Assembly: GCA_903839875.1 (NCBI GenBank)
Contig: CAIMDZ010000126.1
Coordinates: 1-33,549, forward strand
DNA: 33,549 nt
Source of the DNA: an uncultured Bacteroidota bacterium
GTDB lineage: Bacteria; Bacteroidota; Bacteroidia; Chitinophagales; Chitinophagaceae
Direction: 5' to 3'
How positions within the stretch are numbered: the first letter of the stretch is position 1; the number at the start of each line of letters is the position of its first letter. Positions 8,207-15,131 of the stretch are shown here, in pieces. Position numbers and translations under genes: made by a program. The notes under the pieces are model-generated. The model did no database searches. It had not been told where the DNA came from and saw nothing but the letters and a program-made list of their open reading frames with translations.

Positions 8207-9484
8207 ATGAACATATTACTAATCCACCAGTATTTTTTAGAAGAAGATGATCCCGGGGGTTCCCGGTGGAATGAGTTTACACGTGTGTGGACGGAGCAGG
8301 GTCATACTGTGACCGTGCTGGGTGGGATGATGCATTACAATGGCAAAGAAAAAAGAAAGGAATACAAAGGCCGGCTGTTTGTAAAGAAACAACAAGGTGC
8401 GGTGACGGTGTGGCGATGCCATGTTTCGGAAGCGTACAACAAACATTTTATTGGCAGGTTGTGGGGGTATTTTTCATTCTTGTTTTCTTCGCTTTATGCC
8501 GGACTATTTAAGGCAAAAGGAAAATATGATGTTGTTATTGTTACTTCACCTACTCTGTTCGTTGGGGTTAGCGGTTATCTTGTTTCAAGGTTGCGGAGCA
8601 TGCCATTTGTTTTTGAAGTGCGGGATCTTTGGCCGGAATCTGCGATTGATACAGGGGTTTTGACCAATAAGCTGATCATTAAGCTGGCATATTGGGTGGA
8701 AGCATTTATTTACAAAAGAGCCAGGCTCATCAATGTGCTTACTCCGGCATTTTATAAAACATTGCATGAAAAAAAAGGGATACCCGAAAGTAAATTGATA
8801 CAAATTTCGAATGCTTCGGATTTCAGCTTGTCGGAAAAGTTATTGAATGGATTCGACAGAGAAGCTTTCCGGAAAGAGCATGACCTTGATGGCCGGTTTG
8901 TGATCACTTATGTGGGGGCACACGGGGTGGCTAATCAATTGGAACAATTGCTGGACGCAGGCGAGGCTCTTAAGGATACCAACGTTTTGTTCCTGCTGAT
9001 AGGGCAGGGGATGGAAAAAGACTGGCTTGTAAAACTGGCTGAGGACAGGAAAATAACCAATGTACGGTTCCTGGATTCTGTGCCTAAAGCAGAAGTGTTC
9101 AGATATATACTTGCTTCTGAAATGGGGGCTTCTGTGCTTAAAAGAGTGGATACGTTTAAGACAGTTTATTCGAACAAGACGTTTGATTATATGTCATGCA
9201 AAAGGCCTATACTTATGGCTATTGATGGTGTATCGAGGGAACTGGTGGAAGCCGCAGGGGCAGGCTCCTATGTGGAACCTGAAAATACAGGTGAGTATAA
9301 CAGGGTGATACGGCTGTACCTGGATGACCCCGCAAGAATAATACGAGAAGGTGAAAGCGGATATGAGTATGCGAAAGCGAATTTTGATAGGGAGGTGTTG
9401 GCGAAAAAATATTTGGAGTACATTAAGATGATAATATGGCATCCAAAGTTTAATCACTTATTCTTGTTTTGTCTGCTTTCTTGA
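8207..9484 (+). CDS. Glycosyltransferase family 4 protein (WbuB-like)
   Basis: The protein begins MNILLIHQYF with a GGSRWNEF segment, typical of the N-terminal acceptor domain of GT4 enzymes of the WbuB type, and has EVRDLWPESA in the middle. The C-terminal nucleotide-sugar domain has YVGAHGVANQLEQLLDA, LLIGQGMEK, and SNKTFDYMSCKRPILMA, which leads into the donor-binding region SRELVEAAGAG. It should transfer a sugar to a lipid-linked or growing polysaccharide at the inner face of the inner membrane; donor and acceptor are not readable. The last residues (after YLEYIK) look untypical and hydrophobic, and the 3' end overlaps the convergent Imm51 gene by 35 bases. The original stop may have been lost or replaced at a rearrangement point. 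Confidence 0.9.
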   Translation: MNILLIHQYFLEEDDPGGSRWNEFTRVWTEQGHTVTVLGGMMHYNGKEKRKEYKGRLFVKKQQGAVTVWRCHVSEAYNKHFIGRLWGYFSFLFSSLYAGLFKAKGKYDVVIVTSPTLFVGVSGYLVSRLRSMPFVFEVRDLWPESAIDTGVLTNKLIIKLAYWVEAFIYKRARLINVLTPAFYKTLHEKKGIPESKLIQISNASDFSLSEKLLNGFDREAFRKEHDLDGRFVITYVGAHGVANQLEQLLDAGEALKDTNVLFLLIGQGMEKDWLVKLAEDRKITNVRFLDSVPKAEVFRYILASEMGASVLKRVDTFKTVYSNKTFDYMSCKRPILMAIDGVSRELVEAAGAGSYVEPENTGEYNRVIRLYLDDPARIIREGESGYEYAKANFDREVLAKKYLEYIKMIIWHPKFNHLFLFCLLS

Positions 9485-9878
9485 TCCATTTGACCAACTC
9501 ATTTTCGTTGAAAAAAATGGGACTAAGCAATCTGACAAATTCTAGTTGAAATTTTTCATTTTCAGCATTAGCAAAAAATGCACCAGCTTCTGGGTCTAAA
9601 TCTAAATGTTTCAAAAGTTGTGGATCGAGTTTTTCGAGTATTTGTACGATATGACCCTCCCAGCAATACCCATTCCCAGAGTAGCCATATTTTTCAAAGA
9701 TGTCTTTGTAGCGGGGATATAGCGGAGGATCGCTCAAAAAAACCATGATTGCTCCCTTTTCCCCAATATTAAAAGGGAAATGATCATTCTTACTTTCAGG
9801 GTTAGATTGAGCCATAGCTAAATTGCTTAAAATAATTAAAAACGTTATGATTGAGAATTTCAACATTTTTATTGGCAT
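9450..9878 (-). CDS. Imm51-family immunity protein with signal peptide
   Basis: The 142-residue protein carries the hallmark of the Imm51 immunity family: GNGYCWEGHIVQIL followed by LDLDPEAGAFFA, then a C-terminal helix rich in charged residues. Imm51 proteins are known as antidotes to polymorphic toxins delivered by contact or secretion systems. Here the domain is preceded by a clear export signal (KFSIITFLIILSNLAMAQ), with likely cleavage after AMA, so the protein should act in the periplasm or outside; this is less usual for an immunity protein. No cognate toxin gene is visible nearby. It lies 27 bases behind the CCG-domain gene on the same strand and may be co-transcribed. The start may be the second Met (9866), four residues in. 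Confidence 0.75.
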   Translation of the reverse strand: MPIKMLKFSIITFLIILSNLAMAQSNPESKNDHFPFNIGEKGAIMVFLSDPPLYPRYKDIFEKYGYSGNGYCWEGHIVQILEKLDPQLLKHLDLDPEAGAFFANAENEKFQLEFVRLLSPIFFNENELVKWIKKADKTRISD

Positions 9879-9905
9879 ACGAAGTTATTCATTTTTTCAA
9901 TAATA

Positions 9906-10685
9906 TTACACCATTGACATCGCCACCATTTCCGCTAAATCCATCACTTTTACGTTATCTTCCTGCTCTTTATTTTTTACTCCATCAGTAAGCATAGTCA
10001 TACAGAAAGGGCAATTTGAAGCAATGATTGTTGCGTCGGTTTCCATTGCCTGTTCGGCCCTTTCGAAATTGACGCGGGTTGTGCCGGGTTCTTCTTCCTT
10101 AAACATCTGCGCACCGCCTGCACCGCAGCACATGCCACCGCTCCGACAACTTTTCATTTCTATCAGTTCGTTGTCAAAAGCTTCGAGTACCGCCCGGGGG
10201 GCTTCATAAATGCCATTGCCACGGCCCAGGTAGCAACTATCGTGATAAGTGATGCGCTGGCCTTTGAATGCTCCGCCCTCTTTTAATTTTATCCTACCAT
10301 CATTGATCAGTTGCTGCAGAAATGTGGTGTGATGCATTACATCATAGGCGCCACCAAGAGCCGGGTATTCGTTTTTGAAAATGTTGAAGCAGTGCGGGCA
10401 GATGGTCACTATCTTTTTAATGCCGTAACCGTTAAGGGTATGGATATTGTTGTATGCCATCATCTGGAACAAGAACTCATTACCTGCCCTGCGCGCAGGA
10501 TCTCCGGTACACATTTCTTCTTTACCGAGTATGGCGAATTTAATACCCACCTTGTCCAGTATCTGTGCAAATGCTTTGGTTATCTTTTGTGCGCGCTGGT
10601 CGAAACTACCTGCACAACCCACCCAGAACAGAACTTCGGGCATTTCACCATTCGCGGCATATTCACTCATTGATTTTATTGGCAT
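9906..10685 (-). CDS. (Fe-S)-binding protein with two CCG (cysteine-rich) domains
   Basis: The 259-residue protein resembles heterodisulfide reductase subunit B and the C-terminal part of GlpC/LutA-type proteins. The first cysteine-rich domain has VGCAGSFD, EMCTGDPARR and ICPHCFNIF; the second has SCYLGR, SGGMCCGAGG and SNCPFCMTML. In this family the CCG motifs bind an unusual iron-sulfur cluster used in two-electron chemistry. The preceding gene encodes a membrane protein with two ferredoxin-type clusters, and the 46-base gap suggests a two-gene operon in which electrons pass between membrane and this cytoplasmic subunit. The physiological substrate is not known from sequence. ATG 10670 (MSEYAANGEMPEVLFW) may be the true start, five residues after the first Met. 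Confidence 0.88.
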   Translation of the reverse strand: MPIKSMSEYAANGEMPEVLFWVGCAGSFDQRAQKITKAFAQILDKVGIKFAILGKEEMCTGDPARRAGNEFLFQMMAYNNIHTLNGYGIKKIVTICPHCFNIFKNEYPALGGAYDVMHHTTFLQQLINDGRIKLKEGGAFKGQRITYHDSCYLGRGNGIYEAPRAVLEAFDNELIEMKSCRSGGMCCGAGGAQMFKEEEPGTTRVNFERAEQAMETDATIIASNCPFCMTMLTDGVKNKEQEDNVKVMDLAEMVAMSMV

Positions 10686-10731
10686 AAACTTCTTTTTTTG
10701 ATACTGCTACTTACAGATTCATAATAAATTA

Positions 10732-12075
10732 TCAGGCTACATCATTCGTCCATGCATCCCTGTCATCAGGGCTAAACTTCCAGGGGGCCATATTGTTTTC
10801 TATATTTCCAAACATCAGGTTCCACTCCTGCGGGGCATTGCTTTCTTCCATTACCAGGTTGCGGCGCAATTGCATGATTATGGATAAAGGGTCAATCATT
10901 ACCGGGCAAGCTTCCACACATGCCTGGCAGGTGGTGCAGGCGCGCAGTTCTTCAATAGTGATATAATCGTTGAGCAATGCTTTGCCATCGTCTTTGAAGG
11001 TCTTGTTTACATTTATATTCCTGCCCACTTCTTCCAGCCTGTCGCGGGTATCCATCATTATTTTTCGCGGAGAAAGTTTTTTGCCGGTAAGGTTTGCAGG
11101 ACACATTGCAGTGCAACGCCCGCACTCGGTACAGGAATAGGCATCCAGCAGATTTTTCCAGCTCAGGTCTGTTACGTCTTTTGCGCCAAATCGTTTGTGT
11201 TCCTGCTCTGTCCCGATAGCTATCGGGACTGCAGGCGCTTTGTCCGGTTCCATCATATACAATACCTCGTTTTGTATTTCCGGCATGTTCTTTATTGCTC
11301 CCTGGGGTATCAATTTGGAATAATAAGCATTAGGGAAAGCAAGCAATACATGGAAGTGTTTGGAATAGGGCAGGTAATTGAGGAAAAAGAAAACGCCGAT
11401 AATATGCAGCCACCAGCAACCCCGCTCTATGCCGATCAGAGTTGGTATTGACAATCCGGACATTAAACCCTTGAAATTTCCAGTGATCCAGAAAGGTGTA
11501 GTTTGAAGATAATGTTCTGCATGCTGATCCTGTAAAACCAAATCGGCTGTATTCATTGTAAGGAATAAAGTCATCAGAATAATCTCTGTAATAAGGATGA
11601 TATTGGCATCTTCACGGGGCCAGCCAATCAGTTCTTTCATGTTGAGGCGGCGAACCTTAATGATGTTACGCCGGATAAGAAATATGACACAGCCAACAAG
11701 CACCATAGCAGCGAGGATCTCAAAAAAACCGATCAGCCAGGAATAGATAATACTATAGTCAGTACCGAGTAAACCGGCAAAAAAACGATGCTTGCCGAGC
11801 ATGCCATCTACAAATATCTCCAGTATTTCAATATTTATAATAATAAATCCCACATAGACAGCAATATGCAGGAGCGCAGGAATGGGTCTTTTGAACATTT
11901 TCTTTTGTCCTATGGCCAGTAAAAGCATGTTTTTCCAGCGTTGCCCCTTATTGTCTGAGAGGTCTTCATCCCGTCCCAGCAATATGTTCCGCCTCATTTC
12001 CATGATCTTTTTTGAGAAAATATATATGCCAGAGAGGGCTAAAATTATGAATAATACCTGTTGAACTATATGCAT
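10732..12075 (-). CDS. Membrane-anchored 2x[4Fe-4S] ferredoxin-type oxidoreductase subunit
   Basis: The N-terminal half has about five hydrophobic helices (VLFIILALSGIYIF; LLHIAVYVGFIIINI; IIYSWLIGFFEILAAMVLVG; IILITEIILMTLFLTM; WWLHIIGVFFFLNYL) with histidines placed as in NarI-like haem-binding membrane domains. The C-terminal half has two cluster motifs, CTECGRCTAMCP and CTTCQACVEACP, typical of HdrC/GlpC-like subunits. It should anchor the downstream CCG-domain protein to the inner membrane and pass electrons to or from quinone. A 20-bp perfect palindrome (11210-11229) lies in the coding sequence and is translated as VPIAIGT, in the segment between the membrane part and the cluster domain. 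It is divergent from the gene at 12194. Confidence 0.88.
   Translation of the reverse strand: MHIVQQVLFIILALSGIYIFSKKIMEMRRNILLGRDEDLSDNKGQRWKNMLLLAIGQKKMFKRPIPALLHIAVYVGFIIINIEILEIFVDGMLGKHRFFAGLLGTDYSIIYSWLIGFFEILAAMVLVGCVIFLIRRNIIKVRRLNMKELIGWPREDANIILITEIILMTLFLTMNTADLVLQDQHAEHYLQTTPFWITGNFKGLMSGLSIPTLIGIERGCWWLHIIGVFFFLNYLPYSKHFHVLLAFPNAYYSKLIPQGAIKNMPEIQNEVLYMMEPDKAPAVPIAIGTEQEHKRFGAKDVTDLSWKNLLDAYSCTECGRCTAMCPANLTGKKLSPRKIMMDTRDRLEEVGRNINVNKTFKDDGKALLNDYITIEELRACTTCQACVEACPVMIDPLSIIMQLRRNLVMEESNAPQEWNLMFGNIENNMAPWKFSPDDRDAWTNDVA
11210..11229. repeat. Perfect 20-bp palindrome inside a coding region
   Basis: GTCCCGATAGCTATCGGGAC is its own reverse complement over all 20 bases. It keeps the reading frame of the membrane Fe-S protein and sits in a linker. 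I recall similar CCCGATAGCTATCGGG palindromes as common dispersed repeats in this phylum, but cannot verify that here. Confidence 0.8.
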
Positions 12076-12163
12076 CCGTCGGCGAATTAGACCCCGAAAA
12101 TAATGGCTTTTACGGTAAAAACATAGTTAATCAAGGTTATAGTGTTTTTAACAAAAAAATGTT

Positions 12164-12171
12164 TAGGTTTG
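12164..12171 (+). promoter_or_regulatory. TAnnTTTG -7 box before the gene at 12194
   Basis: TAGGTTTG matches the -7 consensus and lies 22 bases before the ATG. No -33 TTG is obvious. A 6-1-6 palindrome TTTTAC-G-GTAAAA at 12108-12120 lies in the same divergent region and could be an operator for either gene. Confidence 0.4.
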
Positions 12172-12193
12172 AGGTGATCAAAAAAGTAAAAAA

Positions 12194-13135
12194 ATGAAAA
12201 GGTTTGTTTCCTGCTTCAAAGTTGGCCGGGCCTGCCTGCCTGCTACCGGAATATGCCTGGCTTTTATTTTTACGGTTTTATTAAACTACAGGGCATATTC
12301 CCAGGTTATTGCGCCCCAAAACCTAGAGAAACTACATAAAATGGAAGATTCATTGGTAGCATCGGCTGACTCAATGTATGAGGCATTTATACCCGATACA
12401 AGAATAGAATTATCTGAGAGATTTGTAAGGCAACTGGTCAGAGCTTTGAAGATACCCAGTTCTTATTATTATCCTTTTGATACGCTAAGTAAGCTCATAA
12501 ATATTATTCCTGCTGACGATAATAATTTTCGTATTTTCAATTGGGAAATTACACCCAGCAATGTAACCAAGCGCTACTATGGCGCGATCCAATTACCCCA
12601 GGAAAAACTAAAGCTATATGGGCTACTCGATTACACTGAAGAAATAGGTAAAGGAGGGGAAGACAGCATTCTCAGCAATGGCAAATGGTTTGGTGCACTT
12701 TACTACCATATAATGACGACTGAGGTGGAAGGGCAAAAAGTATATACATTATTTGGTTTGAACACTGCTAGCCCCATAAGCAATAAAAAGATACTTGATC
12801 CCCTTATATTTACTGAGCACGGACCCCGGTTCGGTGCGCCGATTTTCGGGGTAGCTTCACGAAATTTTCCAAGGCAAAGAATAAACCGCTTTGTGCTGGA
12901 ATATAAGAAAGGTGTACAGGTTTCAATGAATTGGGATAAGGAAAGAAATGTGATTGTTTTTGATAAACTTGTTTCTCTTGGAAACGATCCGTCAAGGAAA
13001 TATACTTATGTGCCCAGTGGCCAGTATGATGGTTTCAAGTGGGTAGGTGATACATGGATTTACCAGCAGGACCTTATTCCGGTAACTATTCTAAAAGATG
13101 GCGATGCACCTGAAGAAGAACCTAAAGAAAAGTAA
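12194..13135 (+). CDS. Conserved exported protein of unknown function
   Basis: I do not recognise a named family. The 313-residue protein starts MKRFVSCFKVGRACLPATG and has one hydrophobic stretch (ICLAFIFTVLLNYRAYS) ahead of QVIAP, consistent with a signal peptide. The mature part has no obvious repeats or metal motifs. It has many Tyr/Trp/Asp residues spread through strands such as FRIFNWEITPSN, GKWFGALYYHI and KWVGDTWIYQQDLIP, so a beta-rich periplasmic or outer-membrane-associated fold is plausible. It resembles full-length uncharacterised proteins of similar size in this phylum, which is recollection only. It is divergent from the Fe-S operon, and its last 14 bases overlap the 3' end of the convergent kinase gene. 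Confidence 0.75.
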   Translation: MKRFVSCFKVGRACLPATGICLAFIFTVLLNYRAYSQVIAPQNLEKLHKMEDSLVASADSMYEAFIPDTRIELSERFVRQLVRALKIPSSYYYPFDTLSKLINIIPADDNNFRIFNWEITPSNVTKRYYGAIQLPQEKLKLYGLLDYTEEIGKGGEDSILSNGKWFGALYYHIMTTEVEGQKVYTLFGLNTASPISNKKILDPLIFTEHGPRFGAPIFGVASRNFPRQRINRFVLEYKKGVQVSMNWDKERNVIVFDKLVSLGNDPSRKYTYVPSGQYDGFKWVGDTWIYQQDLIPVTILKDGDAPEEEPKEK

Positions 13136-13799
13136 GTGATGGAATTTCATAGGGTTTTTGAACCAGCAATGAGACAGTGCAACCCATTGATGGCATGGAT
13201 ACTATTTCGAGTGAACCATTTAAAATCATCGTTCTTTGTTGCATATTCATAAACCCCTTACTCTTAAATTCCGTAATCATACTATTGTCAAATCCGCATC
13301 CGTTGTCAGATATCCTCATTTTGAAATCATTATGGTCATAAATTAATTCAATAACAACTTCTGATGCTGATGCATGTTTTGCAATATTTAACATTGCTTC
13401 GCGTGCAATGCGATAAATAAGTAATTCTTTTGCCGGTTCAAAGGATCTGTAATTTCCTTTAACATCAAAACTGCATGCTACATTTTGATTATTGATAATA
13501 AAATTCAGTTCCTCTTTGAGTACCTGGGGCAACCCGTTTATTTTTATATAATCGCTATTTAAGCTGTGACTTATGTTATGAACATCTTTAATCAGCCTAT
13601 CCAGTAATTTTTTGGTTTTTTCTATTAATTCTATTTGCTTACTATCTGTGGCATACTTTGCAATCGGAAACATGTTCATTTTAGTGAAGTTCAGCAATTG
13701 CCCGATATTTTCACGAATTTCCCTGGAGAAATGATCCATTGCTCTTTCCTGCTCTTCGATCCGGGCAAATAACAGTTTATTTTCAGATTTGAAGATCAT
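13122..13799 (-). CDS. NarL-type histidine kinase-like protein lacking the phospho-acceptor His
   Basis: The 225-residue protein is the dimerisation and ATP-binding core of a HisKA_3/NarX-type kinase without any sensor or membrane part. The dimerisation helix reads DHFSREIRENIGQLLNFTK. Family members have REIHDNIGQ or RDLHDELGQ at this place, so the phospho-acceptor His is Arg29 here (codon CGT) and the following acidic residue is Glu. The ATP site looks intact: N box AREAMLNIAKHA (Asn138) and G1 box ISDNGCGFD (Asp165). It follows the response regulator gene by 98 bases on the same strand. It could be an inactive or regulatory partner, a phosphatase, or a decaying kinase. His23, six residues upstream, is out of register and unlikely to replace the lost His. 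Confidence 0.85.
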   Translation of the reverse strand: MIFKSENKLLFARIEEQERAMDHFSREIRENIGQLLNFTKMNMFPIAKYATDSKQIELIEKTKKLLDRLIKDVHNISHSLNSDYIKINGLPQVLKEELNFIINNQNVACSFDVKGNYRSFEPAKELLIYRIAREAMLNIAKHASASEVVIELIYDHNDFKMRISDNGCGFDNSMITEFKSKGFMNMQQRTMILNGSLEIVSMPSMGCTVSLLVQKPYEIPSLTFL

Positions 13800-13897
13800 C
13801 GTAAATTGTTCATTCGGGAATACATTTTAATGAAATTCTGTGGTGCCATTTGTAATAAAGCAATAAATACAATTAATCAAGTTTGGTCAAAGCCAGT

Positions 13898-14608
13898 CTA
13901 AAAATATTTTTTTTGATTTTTTTGATTTAAAAACTTACCATCATCATAAGAAGTCATTTCCATTTGTACCAGGCCGAATTGAACTGCAAGCAAAGCAAGA
14001 CTAACCCTGTTGTGTACCTGTAGTTTTCTAAAAAGACTATCGCGATAACCTTCAACACTTCGGGTTGTGGTGCCTAATTTTTCAGCAATCCGGGCGTAAT
14101 TCATTTCACTGCATGAGTATTTTAAAACCTGCATTTCCCTGCCAGTTAGGTTGGGGATAGTAATGACACCGTTCTTAATGTCCTGAACGAAATTATGAGT
14201 TATTAATTCAGAGAAATACATTCCATTGCAAAAGATAGAAACTATCGCTTCCTTAATTTCTTCCGGATTACAACTTTTTAATAAGTAGCCATTTGCCCCG
14301 CTCATTATCATCCGGATAATGTAGATGTCAATGTCAAAGACGGTAAGTACAAGTATCCTGATATGTGGCCATCGTTTCCTTAATTCAATAATAGTATCGA
14401 AACCATTCATACCCGGCATATTAATATCAAGCAGGCATACGTCAGGTATTTGTTTTGCTTTTGCAATTTCATTAATCAGGTCTTTCCCGTTGTTCACATC
14501 AATATCAACTTCAATTCCGCCAAGGTTATTGATAAAAGATATAATGCCTTTTCTTACAATTGTATGGTCTTCGGCGTATGCAATATGTATGGTTGGCAAA
14601 GCTGTCAT
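13898..14608 (-). CDS. NarL/FixJ-family response regulator
   Basis: The receiver domain (about residues 6-125) has the acidic pair in YAEDHT (Glu13, Asp14), the phospho-acceptor Asp61 in CLLDINMPG, Thr89 in VLTVFD and Lys111 in YLLKSC. A LuxR-type helix-turn-helix occupies residues 154-214 (LTGREMQVLKYSCSEMNYAR, then EKLGTTTRSVEGYR). It should bind DNA as a dimer after phosphorylation. The gene comes before the kinase-like gene that lacks its His, so the phosphate donor may be another kinase, for example a PAS kinase elsewhere. Upstream, at 14691-14759, four alternating copies of TTTTCAC/GTGAAAA form inverted pairs and could be its own operator. Confidence 0.92.
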   Translation of the reverse strand: MTALPTIHIAYAEDHTIVRKGIISFINNLGGIEVDIDVNNGKDLINEIAKAKQIPDVCLLDINMPGMNGFDTIIELRKRWPHIRILVLTVFDIDIYIIRMIMSGANGYLLKSCNPEEIKEAIVSIFCNGMYFSELITHNFVQDIKNGVITIPNLTGREMQVLKYSCSEMNYARIAEKLGTTTRSVEGYRDSLFRKLQVHNRVSLALLAVQFGLVQMEMTSYDDGKFLNQKNQKKYF

Positions 14609-14690
14609 TTTCAGGTGTTGGTTTAGTCTCTATTAATAATATGGTTCTTTTTTTTCTGCAAAATTTTCTGATGGTAAACCTACATAGTTG

Positions 14691-14759
14691 TTTTCACAAT
14701 TTTTACAGGTGAAAAACTGAAAAATTCAAAAAAAATTCAGGGTTTTTCACTGGTGAAAA
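14691..14759. promoter_or_regulatory. Cluster of four TTTTCAC/GTGAAAA half-sites
   Basis: TTTTCAC occurs at 14691-14697 and 14744-14750, and its reverse complement GTGAAAA at 14709-14715 and 14753-14759, giving two inverted pairs with 11- and 2-base spacers. The two inner arms also form an imperfect hairpin (14710-14721 with 14736-14749). The cluster lies 83-151 bases before the response regulator start and about 100 bases before the tRNA. This layout resembles dimeric regulator sites; which regulator binds is unknown. Confidence 0.45.
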
Positions 14760-14824
14760 GAAGGCTATTGAAAAAGAACTTACCAAACCTGCCTATGGTG
14801 TCGGGCTAAATGGGATATTTTTTT

Positions 14825-14832
14825 TACCTTTG
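14825..14832 (+). promoter_or_regulatory. TAnnTTTG -7 box of the tRNA-Arg gene
   Basis: TACCTTTG matches the consensus exactly and lies 28 bases before the first base of the tRNA. No clear -33 box is seen. Confidence 0.55.
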
Positions 14833-14860
14833 CACACTTTTTAGTTTTTACTGAGCAACT

Positions 14861-14934
14861 GGTCCGGTAGCTCAGCTGGATAGAGCACCAGCCTTCTAAG
14901 CTGGGGGTCATTGGTTCGAATCCAATCCGGGTCA
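14861..14934 (+). tRNA. tRNA-Arg (anticodon TCT)
   Basis: A complete 74-base cloverleaf can be folded. The acceptor stem is GGTCCGG with CCGGGTC (two G-U pairs) and A as discriminator; the D arm is GCTCAGCTGGATAGAGC; the anticodon stem CCAGC/GCTGG closes loop CTTCTAA with anticodon TCT at 14895-14897; the T arm carries the invariant GGTTCGAATCC. CCA is not encoded. It is the integration target of the island that follows, and its 3' end is repeated at 20921-20940. Confidence 0.95.
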
Positions 14935-14935
14935 C
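14916..14935 (+). repeat. attL: tRNA 3' end, direct repeat with 20921-20940
   Basis: TCGAATCCAATCCGGGTCAC spans the T arm and acceptor end of tRNA-Arg and the first base after it. A copy with a single change (GGG to GGA) occurs about 6 kb downstream in the same orientation, as expected for site-specific integration into a tRNA gene. Confidence 0.8.
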
Positions 14936-14944
14936 TTAAATTAT

Positions 14945-14982
14945 AACTAACTGTAAATCAATAATTTACAGTTAGTTTTTTT
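14945..14982 (+). terminator. Rho-independent terminator after tRNA-Arg
   Basis: A perfect 14-bp stem (AACTAACTGTAAAT with ATTTACAGTTAGTT), a 5-base loop and a run of T residues lie 10 bases after the tRNA. It belongs to the island side of attL, so the island supplies a new terminator for the tRNA. Confidence 0.88.
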
Positions 14983-15029
14983 ATTTATAGAAGTTTAATG
15001 ATAGGTAAAGATAAGTACGATTACCTATT

Positions 15030-15051
15030 TTAATCGACAAAAAATCGACCA
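15030..15051 (+). repeat. Left copy of island-end repeat with two AATCGAC half-sites
   Basis: The motif is TTAATCGAC, a short A-run (6), then ATCGACCA, so it is two direct half-sites 13 bases apart. The right copy at 20857-20879 is the same except for 7 As. Copies near both ends of the island suggest integrase arm-type sites; this is inference. Confidence 0.65.
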
Positions 15052-15131
15052 GAAGAGATCATCATTATTATTGAAGAATTAGCCTACCTACATGAATTTG
15101 TACATAGTTTTGCCAGTTAGAATATTATGTA

